DNA of 64,000 nt from Desulfobacterales bacterium (GTDB lineage Bacteria > Desulfobacterota > Desulfobacteria > Desulfobacterales > JAHEIW01): positions 1 to 64,000 of the forward strand of contig JASJAN010000034.1 in assembly GCA_030066985.1 (NCBI GenBank), written 5' to 3'. The notes beneath the pieces are model-generated. The model saw only the letters and a list, made by a program, of their open reading frames with translations. It made no database searches and was not told where the DNA came from. A program made the translations under genes and the position numbers. Shown one piece after another: positions 37,421-47,321 of this stretch; positions within the stretch are counted from its first letter, which is position 1; every line of letters begins with the position of its first letter.

Positions 37421-37984
37421 ATGATGAATAAACGGTATATCGGATTTCTAGCATTTGCATCGATTGTAGGAATCGTTTTACTGCTGGTGATGGGTCCAAA
37501 TGATACGCAAAATCGGCCAAAGAACCAACAAACCATGCGGCCGACGGCGATGGAACGCTCACAAAATAGGCCGGTTCACTTGTATTTTGCGGATAAAGAC
37601 AGCCGATATCTTATGGCTGAAAATCGTGTTCTGAAAAGTCCGCAAGATCCTGAGTTTTTTGCCAGAAGTATCATAGATGCTTTGATCAAAGGCCCACAAC
37701 AGGGATTGGTGCGCACCCTTCCGGCGGCAACTGCCATCCGCGCGATTTTCGTGACACAGGAAGGCATCTGTTTTGTGGATCTTACTTTGACTGTGGCAGA
37801 TTACCACCCGGGCGGCATACATTCCGAATGGCTGACAATTTATTCGATTGTCAATTCACTGGTACTGAATGTACCGCAGATTAAGGCGGTTAAAATTTTG
37901 ATCAACGGCACGGAAGCTAAGACCCTTGCCGGGCATATAGATTTGCAGTTCCCGATAAAAGCGAATATGCTGTTAATAAGATGA
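37421..37984 (+). CDS. GerMN-domain protein, membrane-anchored
   Basis: A 187-residue protein with an N-terminal helix ([20 protein letters not shown]) and a GerMN domain from about residue 50 (VHLYFADKD...[14 protein letters not shown]...[10 protein letters not shown]...[15 protein letters not shown]). GerMN domains occur in exported cell-envelope proteins; a role in germination is not implied here. Its stop overlaps the start of the EF-G gene by four bases (ATGA), so the two are translationally coupled. Confidence 0.85.
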   Translation: MMNKRYIGFLAFASIVGIVLLLVMGPNDTQNRPKNQQTMRPTAMERSQNRPVHLYFADKDSRYLMAENRVLKSPQDPEFFARSIIDALIKGPQQGLVRTLPAATAIRAIFVTQEGICFVDLTLTVADYHPGGIHSEWLTIYSIVNSLVLNVPQIKAVKILINGTEAKTLAGHIDLQFPIKANMLLIR

Positions 37985-40014
37985 AGACAAACGCAAAAAT
38001 CGGAAATATCCGCAATATTGGTATTATCGCCCATATTGATGCCGGTAAAACGACTGTTACCGAACGGATTTTGTATTACACCGGTCGATCTCATAAAATC
38101 GGTGAAGTGCATGACGGTGAGGCCGTAATGGATTGGATGCCCGATGAACAGGAAAGAGGCATTACGATTACCTCTGCGGTGACCACCTGCCAGTGGCACA
38201 ATACCGAAATTCATATTATCGATACCCCCGGGCATGTTGATTTTACAATTGAGGTTGAACGCTCTTTACGGGTTCTGGATGGGGCGATCGGCGTCTTCAG
38301 TGCCGTTGAGGGGGTGGAACCCCAATCTGAAACCGTTTGGCGACAGGCAGATAAATACCAAGTGCCCAAAATGGCATTTATTAATAAAATGGATCGCATC
38401 GGTGCTGATTTTTTGGGGACCGTCAAAATGATCGAAGAGCGCCTAAAGGCTCATCCACTGATTTTACAACTGCCGGTGGGTTCGGAGGATAACTTCAAGG
38501 CGGTTATCGATCTGGTCCACATGAAGCAGATCATGTGGGATGACGACACACTCGGTGCAGAATTTGAGGAGCAGGAGATCCCAGCGGAAATGGCAGATAC
38601 AGCCGAAGAATACCGCGACAAACTGCTCGAGACGGTGGCAGAATTTGACGATGACATTATGGAAGCATATCTGGCGGAATCAGCCGTTGATACGGGCGCA
38701 TTGCTCGATGCCATCCGCAAGGCCACCATTGATATGAAGCTGGTTCCGCTGTTATGCGGTGCGGCCTTAAAAAATAAAGGCATTCAGCCGCTTCTGGATG
38801 CCATTACTCAGTTTCTGCCCAGCCCGATAGACATTCCGCCGATTGAAGGGATGCATCCCGAATCCGGTCAGGCCATTCAGTGCCACCCAAAAGATACCGA
38901 ACCGCTGGCGGCCCTCATCTTTAAGGTATCAATGATGGACGGCCGCAAATTATCCTATGTTCGCATCTACAGTGGCAAACTTAAGTCCGGCGGGGAGGTG
39001 TTTAATCCGGCTCGCAATGAAAAAGAAAAAATTGCTCGCATATTAAATATGCATGCGAATCGGCGGGAGCGGGTGAGCACAGCGGGTGCGGGCAGCATTG
39101 TCGGTATTGTCGGTCTAAAAGGCTCATCCACCGGAGAGACATTATGCGACCAAGATCATCCGCTATTGCTGGAGAAAATAGAGTTTTATGAACCCGTCAT
39201 ATCCATTGCGGTGGAACCCAAAACCCATGCAGATCAGGAAAAAATGGATACGGTTCTTGCCAAATTTATGGCGGAAGATCCGACATTGATTGTTCGCAAA
39301 GATGAAGACACCGGCCAAACGATTTTATCAGGGATGGGTGAATTGCACCTGGAGATCATTATCAGCCGGATGCTGCGTGAGTTTCACACCAATGTCAATG
39401 TCGGCAAGCCCCAAGTGGTATACCGAGAGACCATAGAAAAAGCGGCGACAGCCTCAACCATTTTTGATAAAGAAATTGCCGGGCAACGCCATTTCGCCGA
39501 AGTATCTGTCAGCATGACGCCATTGCCGCGCGGAACCGGCAACATGTTTGACGCCGCTATCTCAAGTGATATCTTGCCCGAGATGTTTATCGCAGCAGTT
39601 GAAAAAGGTGTCTGGGAATCTTTTGAAAGCGGGTCGATGATGGGATATCCGGTGGTGGATGTCGAGGTCAAACTCATCAAGGCCAATTATAAGGAATCTC
39701 TGGCAACTGAGCTGGCCTATACCGTCAGTGCCTCCATGGCCTGTAAGGACGCCATGAACTCGGGCAGTCCGTTTTTGTTGGAACCGATTATGACGGCCGA
39801 AATATTTGTGCCTGAAGCCTTTATTGGTGATGTCATCGGTGAATTGAACGCCCGGGGCGGTAAAATAGAGTCCATTGAACATAAAGGAGGGGCTCAGGTA
39901 ATCAATGCAACCGTTCCGCTTTCTCAAATGTTTGGTTACTCAACCAACCTGCGCTCAGCAACCCAGGGTCGGGGCACCTTTTCGATGCAGTTCTCCCATT
40001 TTGACCGCAATTAA
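37981..40014 (+). CDS. fusA: Elongation factor G (probably a second, non-str-operon copy)
   Basis: A 677-residue translational GTPase. G1 AHIDAGKTT is at residues 17-25, G2 RGITITSA, G3 DTPGHVDF and G4 NKMD. Domains II to V follow to the end. It drives translocation on the ribosome or ribosome recycling. It is not beside rpsL, rpsG or tuf but coupled to a GerMN gene, which suggests an EF-G2-type paralogue. The specialised role is inferred from context. Confidence 0.9.
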   Translation: MKTNAKIGNIRNIGIIAHIDAGKTTVTERILYYTGRSHKIGEVHDGEAVMDWMPDEQERGITITSAVTTCQWHNTEIHIIDTPGHVDFTIEVERSLRVLDGAIGVFSAVEGVEPQSETVWRQADKYQVPKMAFINKMDRIGADFLGTVKMIEERLKAHPLILQLPVGSEDNFKAVIDLVHMKQIMWDDDTLGAEFEEQEIPAEMADTAEEYRDKLLETVAEFDDDIMEAYLAESAVDTGALLDAIRKATIDMKLVPLLCGAALKNKGIQPLLDAITQFLPSPIDIPPIEGMHPESGQAIQCHPKDTEPLAALIFKVSMMDGRKLSYVRIYSGKLKSGGEVFNPARNEKEKIARILNMHANRRERVSTAGAGSIVGIVGLKGSSTGETLCDQDHPLLLEKIEFYEPVISIAVEPKTHADQEKMDTVLAKFMAEDPTLIVRKDEDTGQTILSGMGELHLEIIISRMLREFHTNVNVGKPQVVYRETIEKAATASTIFDKEIAGQRHFAEVSVSMTPLPRGTGNMFDAAISSDILPEMFIAAVEKGVWESFESGSMMGYPVVDVEVKLIKANYKESLATELAYTVSASMACKDAMNSGSPFLLEPIMTAEIFVPEAFIGDVIGELNARGGKIESIEHKGGAQVINATVPLSQMFGYSTNLRSATQGRGTFSMQFSHFDRN

Positions 40015-40059
40015 TGCCCACCGAAACTGAACCGCAAACCTTTCCGGATAAATACCCAG

Positions 40060-41481
40060 TTAACCTTTTTGATTTTTAAGCTGCTTGGCCACAATTTTTT
40101 TGAGCTTTTTTACGCGCTCCTCGATAGTGGACCGCCTTTCAGCATTCTGGGTATACTTCAATGCACGCCGATATTGAACAAGGGCTGTTTTGTAATCCAT
40201 CTTATGTGTATGATAGACGCCCAGGTAGTAATGGGCGTCGGCCAGGTTGCCCTGCTTGCCGAGGCTTTGTCCCAGAATGTAGTAAGCCTTGGTATAACGG
40301 GGATACTGTTCGATGACGCTTCTCAAGACAGGAGAGGCCTCATCATATAAGCCCATAGCCATATAAGTCTGACCGAGGTAAAGACTGCAATCCGCATCAT
40401 CCGGCATCATATTGCGGGCAGTTTTGAGCATTTTCAAGGATTGCTCCAATTGCCCGTCTAAATAGTAAACCCGGCCGACATCTCTTAGCATATAAGGATC
40501 AAACGCGCGCTTTTGCAATGCCTTTCTGAGATGTTTGATCGCTTCGCTTCTGCGGCCGACCCGGGCCAGGATGAGTCCGTAGCGATGATGCGCCATGGGA
40601 TCTTCGGGGTGTTTTTTGACCTGGGCTTCCAGATAAGTTAACACCAAATTTTCATCACCGTACTGCGCAATCAGATAGGTGTGCGCTCGCATGAAATCGT
40701 CAGGGTTCACTTGCGCCCCCGGCCGCTTGCCTTTGGGCGCACTGGCCAGTTGGGAATCCAGATAGGTGATGCGATCATCAATGGCGGGGTGCGTCCGCAT
40801 ATAAGTGGGAATATGTTCGGTGCTAAACCATTGTTTGGTTCGCATCTTTTTTAAAATTTTTAGCAAGCCGTTGCCGTCGTAACCGGCATCGTTCAGGTAG
40901 ATCAGTCCCAGCTGATCGGCCTGTATCTCGTTGTCGCGGCTATAGGACAGTTGGGCGGCCGCACTGGCCGCCTTGCTGCCCTGAGACACCGCCTGGCCGG
41001 CCTCTGCTCCGCCGGCAGCACCAATTAAAACACCGGCGGCCATGCCTGCCAGGGTGGCCCAGCCGATTTTTCGGGACATTTCGATTTTCTGCGAAATGTG
41101 ACGCGCATTCACATGGGCGATTTCATGTGCCAGAATACCTGCCAGCTCGTCCTCAGAGTCCATTGCTGCCACCAAGCCGCTGTTAATGAAGATGTAACCC
41201 GCCGGGATAGCGAATGCATTGTATGTATCAACATTGATGACATGAAATCTATATTTAAACAGAGGTTCTTCTATGACAGAAACGATCCGGTTGCCAACCT
41301 GGTTGACGTAGTCCACTATGACCGGATCGTCGATAATCTCAAAATGTCTGTAAATATACCGGACGATCGAGCGGGATATTTTCTCCTCTTCGCTGACAGT
41401 CAGACCGGAAGAAAGCTGCGTGCCCAGAGGTGCCAACAAGAAAATGGCGATGGAAAAGATGGATATGAGTTTTTGAAACAT
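40060..41481 (-). CDS. bepA: BepA-like periplasmic M48 metalloprotease with TPR repeats
   Basis: A 473-residue protein with a signal peptide (residues 1-28). The M48 zinc motif HEIAHVNARH is near residue 118 and the third ligand is in NEIQADQLG near 184. A glycine/alanine-rich loop separates them. Residues about 265-460 are TPR repeats (AHHRYGLILARVGRRSEAIK, DADCSLYLGQTYMAMGLYDE). In E. coli BepA assists or degrades stalled outer-membrane proteins at the BAM complex. All catalytic residues are present. Confidence 0.9.
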   Translation of the reverse strand: MFQKLISIFSIAIFLLAPLGTQLSSGLTVSEEEKISRSIVRYIYRHFEIIDDPVIVDYVNQVGNRIVSVIEEPLFKYRFHVINVDTYNAFAIPAGYIFINSGLVAAMDSEDELAGILAHEIAHVNARHISQKIEMSRKIGWATLAGMAAGVLIGAAGGAEAGQAVSQGSKAASAAAQLSYSRDNEIQADQLGLIYLNDAGYDGNGLLKILKKMRTKQWFSTEHIPTYMRTHPAIDDRITYLDSQLASAPKGKRPGAQVNPDDFMRAHTYLIAQYGDENLVLTYLEAQVKKHPEDPMAHHRYGLILARVGRRSEAIKHLRKALQKRAFDPYMLRDVGRVYYLDGQLEQSLKMLKTARNMMPDDADCSLYLGQTYMAMGLYDEASPVLRSVIEQYPRYTKAYYILGQSLGKQGNLADAHYYLGVYHTHKMDYKTALVQYRRALKYTQNAERRSTIEERVKKLKKIVAKQLKNQKG

Positions 41482-41805
41482 TTGATTTCTGATATGTCCG
41501 GTTAATAGGATTTGGGTATTATAGCATCTAAGTGGGTAAAAACAAGGCTCTCCGATCTATTGGCGTAAAACGAACTTGGCGCGATGGTGTACTGGCACGT
41601 TGGCGTGTTGTCATCAGATATCTGTTTTTTAACCTGCATTCCATACCGTAAATACGTTAACATACCAATATAAAATAAAAATTTAATAATTATAATCCTA
41701 CCTTGTTCATTGCTGAGCAATCATTTTAAATTGACTGACGGGTTCTCAATGGCATAGTTTAAAATTCTTTTCAAACCCCGCTTTTTATGTTAGAGCATCC
41801 GGATT
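41482..41805. other. Intergenic region between bepA and parA
   Basis: These 324 bases should hold the bepA and parA promoters. A weak sigma-70 candidate for parA is TTGACT at 41731-41736, 18 bases, TAGTTT at 41755-41760. No gene, parS-like palindrome or origin repeats are seen. Confidence 0.4.
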
Positions 41806-42579
41806 ATGGCTAAAATCATTTGTATCGCCAACCAGAAAGGGGGCGTCGGCAAAACCACAACCGCTGTTAACTTAGCGGCAGCCTTGGCCGTTTCGGAAAA
41901 AAAAACGTTGCTTATCGACTGTGACCCGCAGGCAAATGCCACTTCAGGCCTGGGTATTGATAGATCCCGACTTGAAAAAACGCTTTATCACGGTATGTTG
42001 GGTCGGGCAGGCGCCGCGAACTTGATCGTAGATAGTGAGATTGCCACCCTGAAAGTGATTCCTTCTGATGTGGAGTTGATCGGGTTTGAGGTTGAGATGA
42101 TGTCCAACCCCGACCGAGAAAAAGCCCTTAAAAATTTGATATCTGGCCTCAACCAGGCCTTTGACTACATTTTTCTCGACTGCCCCCCGTCCCTGAGCCT
42201 GTTGACAATTAATGCCCTCACAGCAGCGGATTCAGTGCTTATCCCGCTTCAGGCCGAATATTATGCCCTTGAAGGCCTGGGGCAACTTCTGAATACCGTC
42301 AATCGGATCAAGCGTAATCTAAACCCTGATTTAGACATTGCTGGAATATTATTAACCATGTTTGATAAACGTACCAATCTTGCCTACCAGGTCGCAGCAG
42401 AGGCCGAAAAATATTTTGAGGCATTGGTTTTTAAAACAATGGTTCCCCGCAACGTCCGTCTGAGCGAAGCGCCCAGTTTCGGCAAGCCCATTTTGCTTTA
42501 TGATGCGACGTCAGCTGGTGCCCAGAGCTATTTTGAATTAGCCAGAGAAATACTGGAAACAAACGGTATCCCCGATTAA
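41806..42579 (+). CDS. parA: ParA/Soj chromosome-partitioning ATPase
   Basis: A 257-residue ParA with the deviant Walker motif KGGVGKTT at residues 11-18, DCDPQANAT near 40 and LDCPPSLSLLT near 126. It binds DNA non-specifically in its ATP form and moves ParB-parS complexes. It lacks the N-terminal HTH of plasmid type Ia ParA, which is the chromosomal form. parB follows. Confidence 0.95.
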   Translation: MAKIICIANQKGGVGKTTTAVNLAAALAVSEKKTLLIDCDPQANATSGLGIDRSRLEKTLYHGMLGRAGAANLIVDSEIATLKVIPSDVELIGFEVEMMSNPDREKALKNLISGLNQAFDYIFLDCPPSLSLLTINALTAADSVLIPLQAEYYALEGLGQLLNTVNRIKRNLNPDLDIAGILLTMFDKRTNLAYQVAAEAEKYFEALVFKTMVPRNVRLSEAPSFGKPILLYDATSAGAQSYFELAREILETNGIPD

Positions 42580-42703
42580 ATTCGCGCCCAATCGGGTGTT
42601 ATTGGTTATTCGTTATTGGTTTAGGGGAAAGAACGGTTTTGTTTAGATTCATTCGATAAGCATTGACAAGTCCTTGTTAAAATTGAAGGTTGCTGGGGAA
42701 CAA

Positions 42704-43612
42704 ATGCAAAAGAAAAACGACATTACAAAGTCTACCGTTGGGACCGCCAAACGCAAAAAACAGGCTCTGGGAAGAGGCTTGGGGGCACTTATCCCGGATA
42801 TTGAAAAAGCAGCGGAACCTCCCAAGGATTTTTTTTACTGCGATATAGATCGGATTCAGCCCAACCGATATCAACCGCGACAGCAGTTTCCCGATGCCGA
42901 ATTAGAAGATCTAAGTCGATCGATAAAGGAGCAGGGTATCCTGCAACCGCTTTTGGTCCGGGAAGAAAATGATGGGTTTGAGCTGATAGCCGGGGAAAGA
43001 CGCTTGCGCGCAGCAAAAATGGCCGGTCTGACCCAGGTGCCGGTTATCATTAAGGTGATCGGTGAATCCAAATTGCTGGAATTGTCAATTGTTGAAAACA
43101 TTCAACGCGCCAACTTCAATCCCATCGAGGAAGCCGAAGCCTATCATCGGCTGATATCCGAATTTCACCTCACCCAGGATGAAGCTGCAACCCGGGTGGG
43201 AAAAAGCCGCTCGGCGGTTGCTAATTTTTTGCGCTTGCGGCAGCTACCCGATGCCATTAAAACCAGCATCCAGGAAGGCGCCCTCACAATGGGTCACGCC
43301 AGAGCACTGCTGGGGGCGACAAATTCCACCCAGCAGCTGACCGCATGGCGTGCCGTCCTAAAAAAGGGCTTATCCGTCAGGGAAACCGAAGATCTCGTTC
43401 GGGTATTAAAGGATGAAAAGAAAAAGCCAAAAGTGGGCAGGAAAAGCGCTGAGAATCACTATCTGCTGACCCTGGCTGAAGATCTTTCACGCCATCTGGG
43501 TACCAAAGTCACCATTAAGCGACGCGGCTTGAAAGGTAGAGTCGAAATTGAATTTTACAGTAATGATGATCTGGACCGTCTGATCAAAAACCTGCAGCAA
43601 ACCCCACGCTAG
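42704..43612 (+). CDS. parB: ParB chromosome-partitioning protein
   Basis: About 302 residues. A basic N-terminal peptide with GRGLGALIPD (the ParA-stimulating part) is followed by the CTP-binding ParB/Srx domain (RYQPRQQF, GERRLRAAKMAGL, VENIQRANFNPIEEA) and an HTH (LTQDEAATRVGKSRSAVANF). The C-terminal dimerisation segment ends in NDDLDRLIKNLQ. The ATG at 42704 is after GGGGA; an in-frame TTG ten codons upstream is less likely. No parS site is seen in the window. Confidence 0.95.
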   Translation: MQKKNDITKSTVGTAKRKKQALGRGLGALIPDIEKAAEPPKDFFYCDIDRIQPNRYQPRQQFPDAELEDLSRSIKEQGILQPLLVREENDGFELIAGERRLRAAKMAGLTQVPVIIKVIGESKLLELSIVENIQRANFNPIEEAEAYHRLISEFHLTQDEAATRVGKSRSAVANFLRLRQLPDAIKTSIQEGALTMGHARALLGATNSTQQLTAWRAVLKKGLSVRETEDLVRVLKDEKKKPKVGRKSAENHYLLTLAEDLSRHLGTKVTIKRRGLKGRVEIEFYSNDDLDRLIKNLQQTPR

Positions 43613-43637
43613 CCGCCTGCAAACATTGACGAGCTAA

Positions 43638-44159
43638 ATGTCACTTCATATTATCATTGATGGATATAATCTTATCCGGCAATCCGCATTCCTTAGCCGT
43701 TTGGATGAACGAGACATCCTGCTGGGCCGAGAAGCGCTTGTGGATATGCTGGCCACTTACCGCAAAATTAAGTCACATCCCATAACGGTGGTTTTTGATG
43801 GTCAAAACAGTCCGAATTTCTCAGAGCAACATTACCGGCAAAAAGGGATCTCGGTGCAGTTTTCACCCCGGGGAACATCGGCTGACGATGTGATCAAACG
43901 CATGGTGCGCAAACAACGCGAAAAAGCATTGGTGGTCAGCTCGGATCGCGACATCATCAATTTCGCTGCTTCCTGCGGTGCAGCTACCATTAGTTCACCG
44001 CAATTTGAGGCTAAGGTCGACATGGCAGCCCACCTGGACCACAAAGATGGAGAGACGGATGATTTCAGTGGCTGGACCCCCACAACTAAGAAAAAAGGGC
44101 CTGCCCGCCGATTGTCAAAAAAACAGCGACGACATCGCATGAAAATTAAAAAGCTTTGA
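43638..44159 (+). CDS. YacP/NYN-type RNase-like protein
   Basis: A 173-residue protein of the NYN (PIN-like) group. The acidic residues for metal binding are seen in IIDGYNLI, VVFDGQN, ADDVIKRMV and VVSSDRDI. The last 25 residues are very basic and may bind RNA. Related YacP/Rae1 proteins cut mRNA on the ribosome. It ends one base before the ispH-ubiA fusion, so the two are co-translated. Confidence 0.85.
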   Translation: MSLHIIIDGYNLIRQSAFLSRLDERDILLGREALVDMLATYRKIKSHPITVVFDGQNSPNFSEQHYRQKGISVQFSPRGTSADDVIKRMVRKQREKALVVSSDRDIINFAASCGAATISSPQFEAKVDMAAHLDHKDGETDDFSGWTPTTKKKGPARRLSKKQRRHRMKIKKL

Positions 44160-44160
44160 G

Positions 44161-45900
44161 ATGAAAATCGTAATCGCCAAAACATCCGGATTTTGCATGG
44201 GCGTCCGCCGCGCGGTTGAAATGGTGCTTGATGCGCCAGAAGAGCACCAGCACCCTATTTCAACCTTTGGCCCCTTGATTCACAATCCGCAGGTTTTAGA
44301 GATTTTAGCAGAAAAAGGCATATCCGCTTATGATGAGCCCCCACCGGAGGGCTCGGGAACCATGCTCATCCGGGCCCATGGCATACCGCCCCGGACAAAA
44401 GACCAACTTCAAGAGGTGGGTTTCAAGGTGATTGATGCGACCTGCCCGCGGGTAATCAGGGTGCAGACCATCATAAAAAAGCATGCCAGGAAAGGATTTG
44501 CTTCAATCATTGTCGGAGACAGAAACCATCCGGAAGTTGTTGGTTTGCGGGGTTACGGCGGAGACAAAAGTTATGTGGTTAAAAATATAGACGAACTAAA
44601 AGCCCTGCCTGAATTTGAAAATGCGATCATTGTCGCTCAAACGACGCTGAACACTCATTTATGGCAAGCGGTTAAAAACTGGGCCACAGACAGCCATTCG
44701 CACTATAAGGTGTTTGAGACCATTTGTGACTCCACCGAGCGCCGCCAGGCAGAAGTTCAGCGATTGGCTGAATCGGTAGATGCAGTCATTGTGGTGGGTG
44801 GTCGCAGCAGTGGAAATACAAAAAGATTGGTCGACATTGCCCGTCAGGCCGGCAAGCCCGCTTTTCATATCGAAAACGAGGAAGATCTTGCCGACCTTGA
44901 TCTACACAAATTGACAGACACCAGCCAGATCGGCATTACCGCCGGCGCTTCAACCCCCAACTGGGTGATTAAAAAAGTGTACCGGGCCCTGGAGGCGCTG
45001 CTTTTCAAACGCAAACAAGGCTGGCGGCGGGTGGCATTTGAAATTCAGCGGACACTGTTATTGACCAATGTGTATGTTGCCATTGGAGCCGGCGCCCTTT
45101 GCTATGCCTGTAACAAATTGCAGGGTATTTACCAGACCTTTCCCTATATTTTAATTTCCATGCTTTATGTCCAATCCATGCATATCCTTAATCACCTGAC
45201 CGATACCCGTGCCGATCGATATAATGACCCCAACCGGGCCAAATTTTACGATCGCCACAAAACCCTGTTGGCCGTATTGGCAGCGCTGTCAGGCGGCATC
45301 GGTCTGGTCATCGCTTCCAGCATCGGGATATTTCCGTTTTTGGCCTTGCTGATCATGAGCATATTGGGCCTTTCATACAACCTGAAGCTGATCCCTCCGT
45401 GGCTGACAGGCGCAAAATATCGCAGAATAAGAGATATCCCTGGTTCTAAAACGCTTCTAATTGCGATGGCCTGGGGAATTGTTACGGCAGTCCTGCCACC
45501 GTTGTCGAAATTCGGCACCCTCAATTGGATGAACGTGATGGTGGCGATATGGGCCATCGGCATTGTTTTTGTCAGAACCGCATTTTTTGACATACTCGAT
45601 ATGCAAGGTGATCGGTTGGTGGGCAAAGAGACCATACCGATTCTCCTGGGGGAGAAACGTTCGATGCGGCTCCTTAAAATAACTTTGCTGATCCTGATGG
45701 TGGCATTGGTCTTTTTAAGCGCTGCGCAGCTGACCTCGACATTAGGGTTTGCATTGGTGCTGTGCCCAATTTTCATTACCCTGACGATATTGGCCTATGA
45801 ACGGGCCCAAATGTTTCCAGGCATTCGACTCGAATTTTTACTTGAAACACAGTTTATTTTGGCCGGTGTGATTACGTATGTTTGGATGCGCATCACCTAA
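44161..45900 (+). CDS. ispH: IspH fused to a UbiA-family prenyltransferase
   Basis: A 579-residue two-domain protein. Residues 1-285 are a complete IspH (HMBPP reductase, last step of the MEP isoprenoid pathway): iron-sulfur ligands are Cys12 in GFCMGVRRA, Cys in DATCPRV near 96 and Cys in CDSTERRQ near 189, and the active-site HPEV is present. Residues about 300-579 form a UbiA-type membrane domain with eight or nine helices; its two Asp-rich motifs are NHLTDTRADRYND near 342 and DILDMQGD near 478. One chain would thus make IPP/DMAPP and carry a prenyl transferase that uses products of that pathway. There is no stop or frameshift between the parts. The acceptor of the transferase is unknown. 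Confidence 0.92.
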   Translation: MKIVIAKTSGFCMGVRRAVEMVLDAPEEHQHPISTFGPLIHNPQVLEILAEKGISAYDEPPPEGSGTMLIRAHGIPPRTKDQLQEVGFKVIDATCPRVIRVQTIIKKHARKGFASIIVGDRNHPEVVGLRGYGGDKSYVVKNIDELKALPEFENAIIVAQTTLNTHLWQAVKNWATDSHSHYKVFETICDSTERRQAEVQRLAESVDAVIVVGGRSSGNTKRLVDIARQAGKPAFHIENEEDLADLDLHKLTDTSQIGITAGASTPNWVIKKVYRALEALLFKRKQGWRRVAFEIQRTLLLTNVYVAIGAGALCYACNKLQGIYQTFPYILISMLYVQSMHILNHLTDTRADRYNDPNRAKFYDRHKTLLAVLAALSGGIGLVIASSIGIFPFLALLIMSILGLSYNLKLIPPWLTGAKYRRIRDIPGSKTLLIAMAWGIVTAVLPPLSKFGTLNWMNVMVAIWAIGIVFVRTAFFDILDMQGDRLVGKETIPILLGEKRSMRLLKITLLILMVALVFLSAAQLTSTLGFALVLCPIFITLTILAYERAQMFPGIRLEFLLETQFILAGVITYVWMRIT

Positions 45901-46046
45901 TACCTGAAATTTGCATGCAATATTTGGGTATTCGCTATGTCAAAGATACCCTTTAGGTTCATGGGTTGAGCCCGTTAACAGTTAGCCCGTTTGCCGGATT
46001 ATTAGATTTGGATGCAATCCTCATTTAACGGGCCAAACAGGCTAAA

Positions 46047-46063
46047 TCCCGCCATTGGCGGGA
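46047..46063. terminator. Hairpin between convergent genes (TCCCGCC / GGCGGGA)
   Basis: Exact 7-base arms with a three-base loop, between the 3' ends of the ispH fusion and plsY. No T-run follows, so it would be a weak or bidirectional terminator. Confidence 0.5.
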
Positions 46064-46083
46064 CAAACCGGATAGTAGAAAAT

Positions 46084-46713
46084 TCATCTGTCAGAGGGAT
46101 CTTTGCGCACTGTAAAAGGGGGTTCGGTGCCGGCCAAAAGTCTTTTAATGTTCTCGTGATGGCGCAACCATATCAGCAGCGCAAACACGCCTGCGGCGAT
46201 GGTCATAACCATTGAACCGGTGTCTGCCCAAATTGCTATTGGCAGTGCAACCGCGGCGCACAATGAGCCAACGGAAACCCGCCGGGCAACCCACAGTGCG
46301 ATGCAAAAAATGCCCAATGCAACCCATACTGCCGTCGGCGAAATCACGACAAAGCATCCGGCGGCGGTAGCCACCCCTTTGCCACCGCCACGAAACCTCA
46401 GATACACGGGAAAAAGATGACCTAAAAACGCGGCCAGCGCAACGGTTGCCAGATAACCGTCACCAGGTCCTTCGGCAGCACCCAAAGCGGAGCGTGCCAG
46501 CAAAACCGGCAAAGCGCCTTTTAAAACGTCTCCGATCAATGTTAAAAAACCGGGCAGGATCCCGGCCTCCCGAGTCACATTGGTGGCCCCGATGTTGCCG
46601 CTGCCTTTTCGCCGGATATCATCTCGGGCAAAAACACGGGTCAAAATCAGACCCCATGGTATGGATCCCAATAGATAGGCAAAAATGAGCAAACCGATGA
46701 AGCGGTTATTCAT
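46084..46713 (-). CDS. plsY: Acyl-phosphate glycerol-3-phosphate acyltransferase PlsY
   Basis: A 209-residue membrane enzyme that makes lysophosphatidate from acyl-phosphate and glycerol-3-phosphate. Its three conserved motifs are present: GSIPWGLI with RKGSGNIGATNV, LRFRGGGKGVATAAG, and the RHHENIKRLLAGTE region. Five or six helices. Length is normal. Confidence 0.95.
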   Translation of the reverse strand: MNNRFIGLLIFAYLLGSIPWGLILTRVFARDDIRRKGSGNIGATNVTREAGILPGFLTLIGDVLKGALPVLLARSALGAAEGPGDGYLATVALAAFLGHLFPVYLRFRGGGKGVATAAGCFVVISPTAVWVALGIFCIALWVARRVSVGSLCAAVALPIAIWADTGSMVMTIAAGVFALLIWLRHHENIKRLLAGTEPPFTVRKDPSDR

Positions 46714-46908
46714 TATTCAATACCCTGATATGATGTAATGATAGTTTGAAAGCGCTGTCGCTAATTGCCAACGGCGTTGCAAATCGCCGCATGCTGCGTT
46801 TTGTCGCAGATGTTGTGTTTATGTGATGTCTCTGCTAATCTATATCATTCATAACAACAAGATCAACAACCGTGGCATCCGGCAGAAAAATCGACCGTGC
46901 GATCGATC

Positions 46909-47184
46909 ATGGAACCCATTCACATACCCATTGAAGATGTGCTAGATTTGCATACGTTTCGACCCCGGGATATCCCCGACCTATTGCAGGAGTATTTTTC
47001 TGAATGTATTAAAGCGGGTATATTTTCTGTGCGCGTCATCCACGGCAAAGGCAAGGGTATTCAGAAAAGACAGGTGCATCAAATATTGGCAAAAAACCCG
47101 TCCGTCCGGCGATATTGTGACGCGCCCCCCGAGGCCGGCGGCTGGGGAGCAACATTGGTGGAGTTGCACCGCGCTGCAAAATAA
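46909..47184 (+). CDS. Small Smr-domain protein
   Basis: About 91 residues that form a single Smr (MutS2-related) domain: VLDLHTFRP near residue 12, then VRVIHGKGKGIQ and a final GGWGATLVEL. The Smr fold acts as a nicking nuclease on DNA or RNA in several families. The DLH and HGKG motifs are intact. The ATG at 46909 is preferred to the GTG at 46897. Confidence 0.85.
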   Translation: MEPIHIPIEDVLDLHTFRPRDIPDLLQEYFSECIKAGIFSVRVIHGKGKGIQKRQVHQILAKNPSVRRYCDAPPEAGGWGATLVELHRAAK

Positions 47185-47321
47185 TTTCTATAAGCGGTGA
47201 CCAAATAAAGGTTTGAGAAACGAAACATTTTTTTACAACCCACAGAGACATCACCATGTGACGCATTTGGTCGAAATTTTCGGATTATCAATCCCTCGAT
47301 CATCTGAACAGAGTCAAATAA

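Noticed and set aside
41482-43637. Chromosome origin or parS site near parAB
   Set aside because: No DnaA-box cluster, gid/mnm genes or TGTTTCAC-type palindrome were seen.
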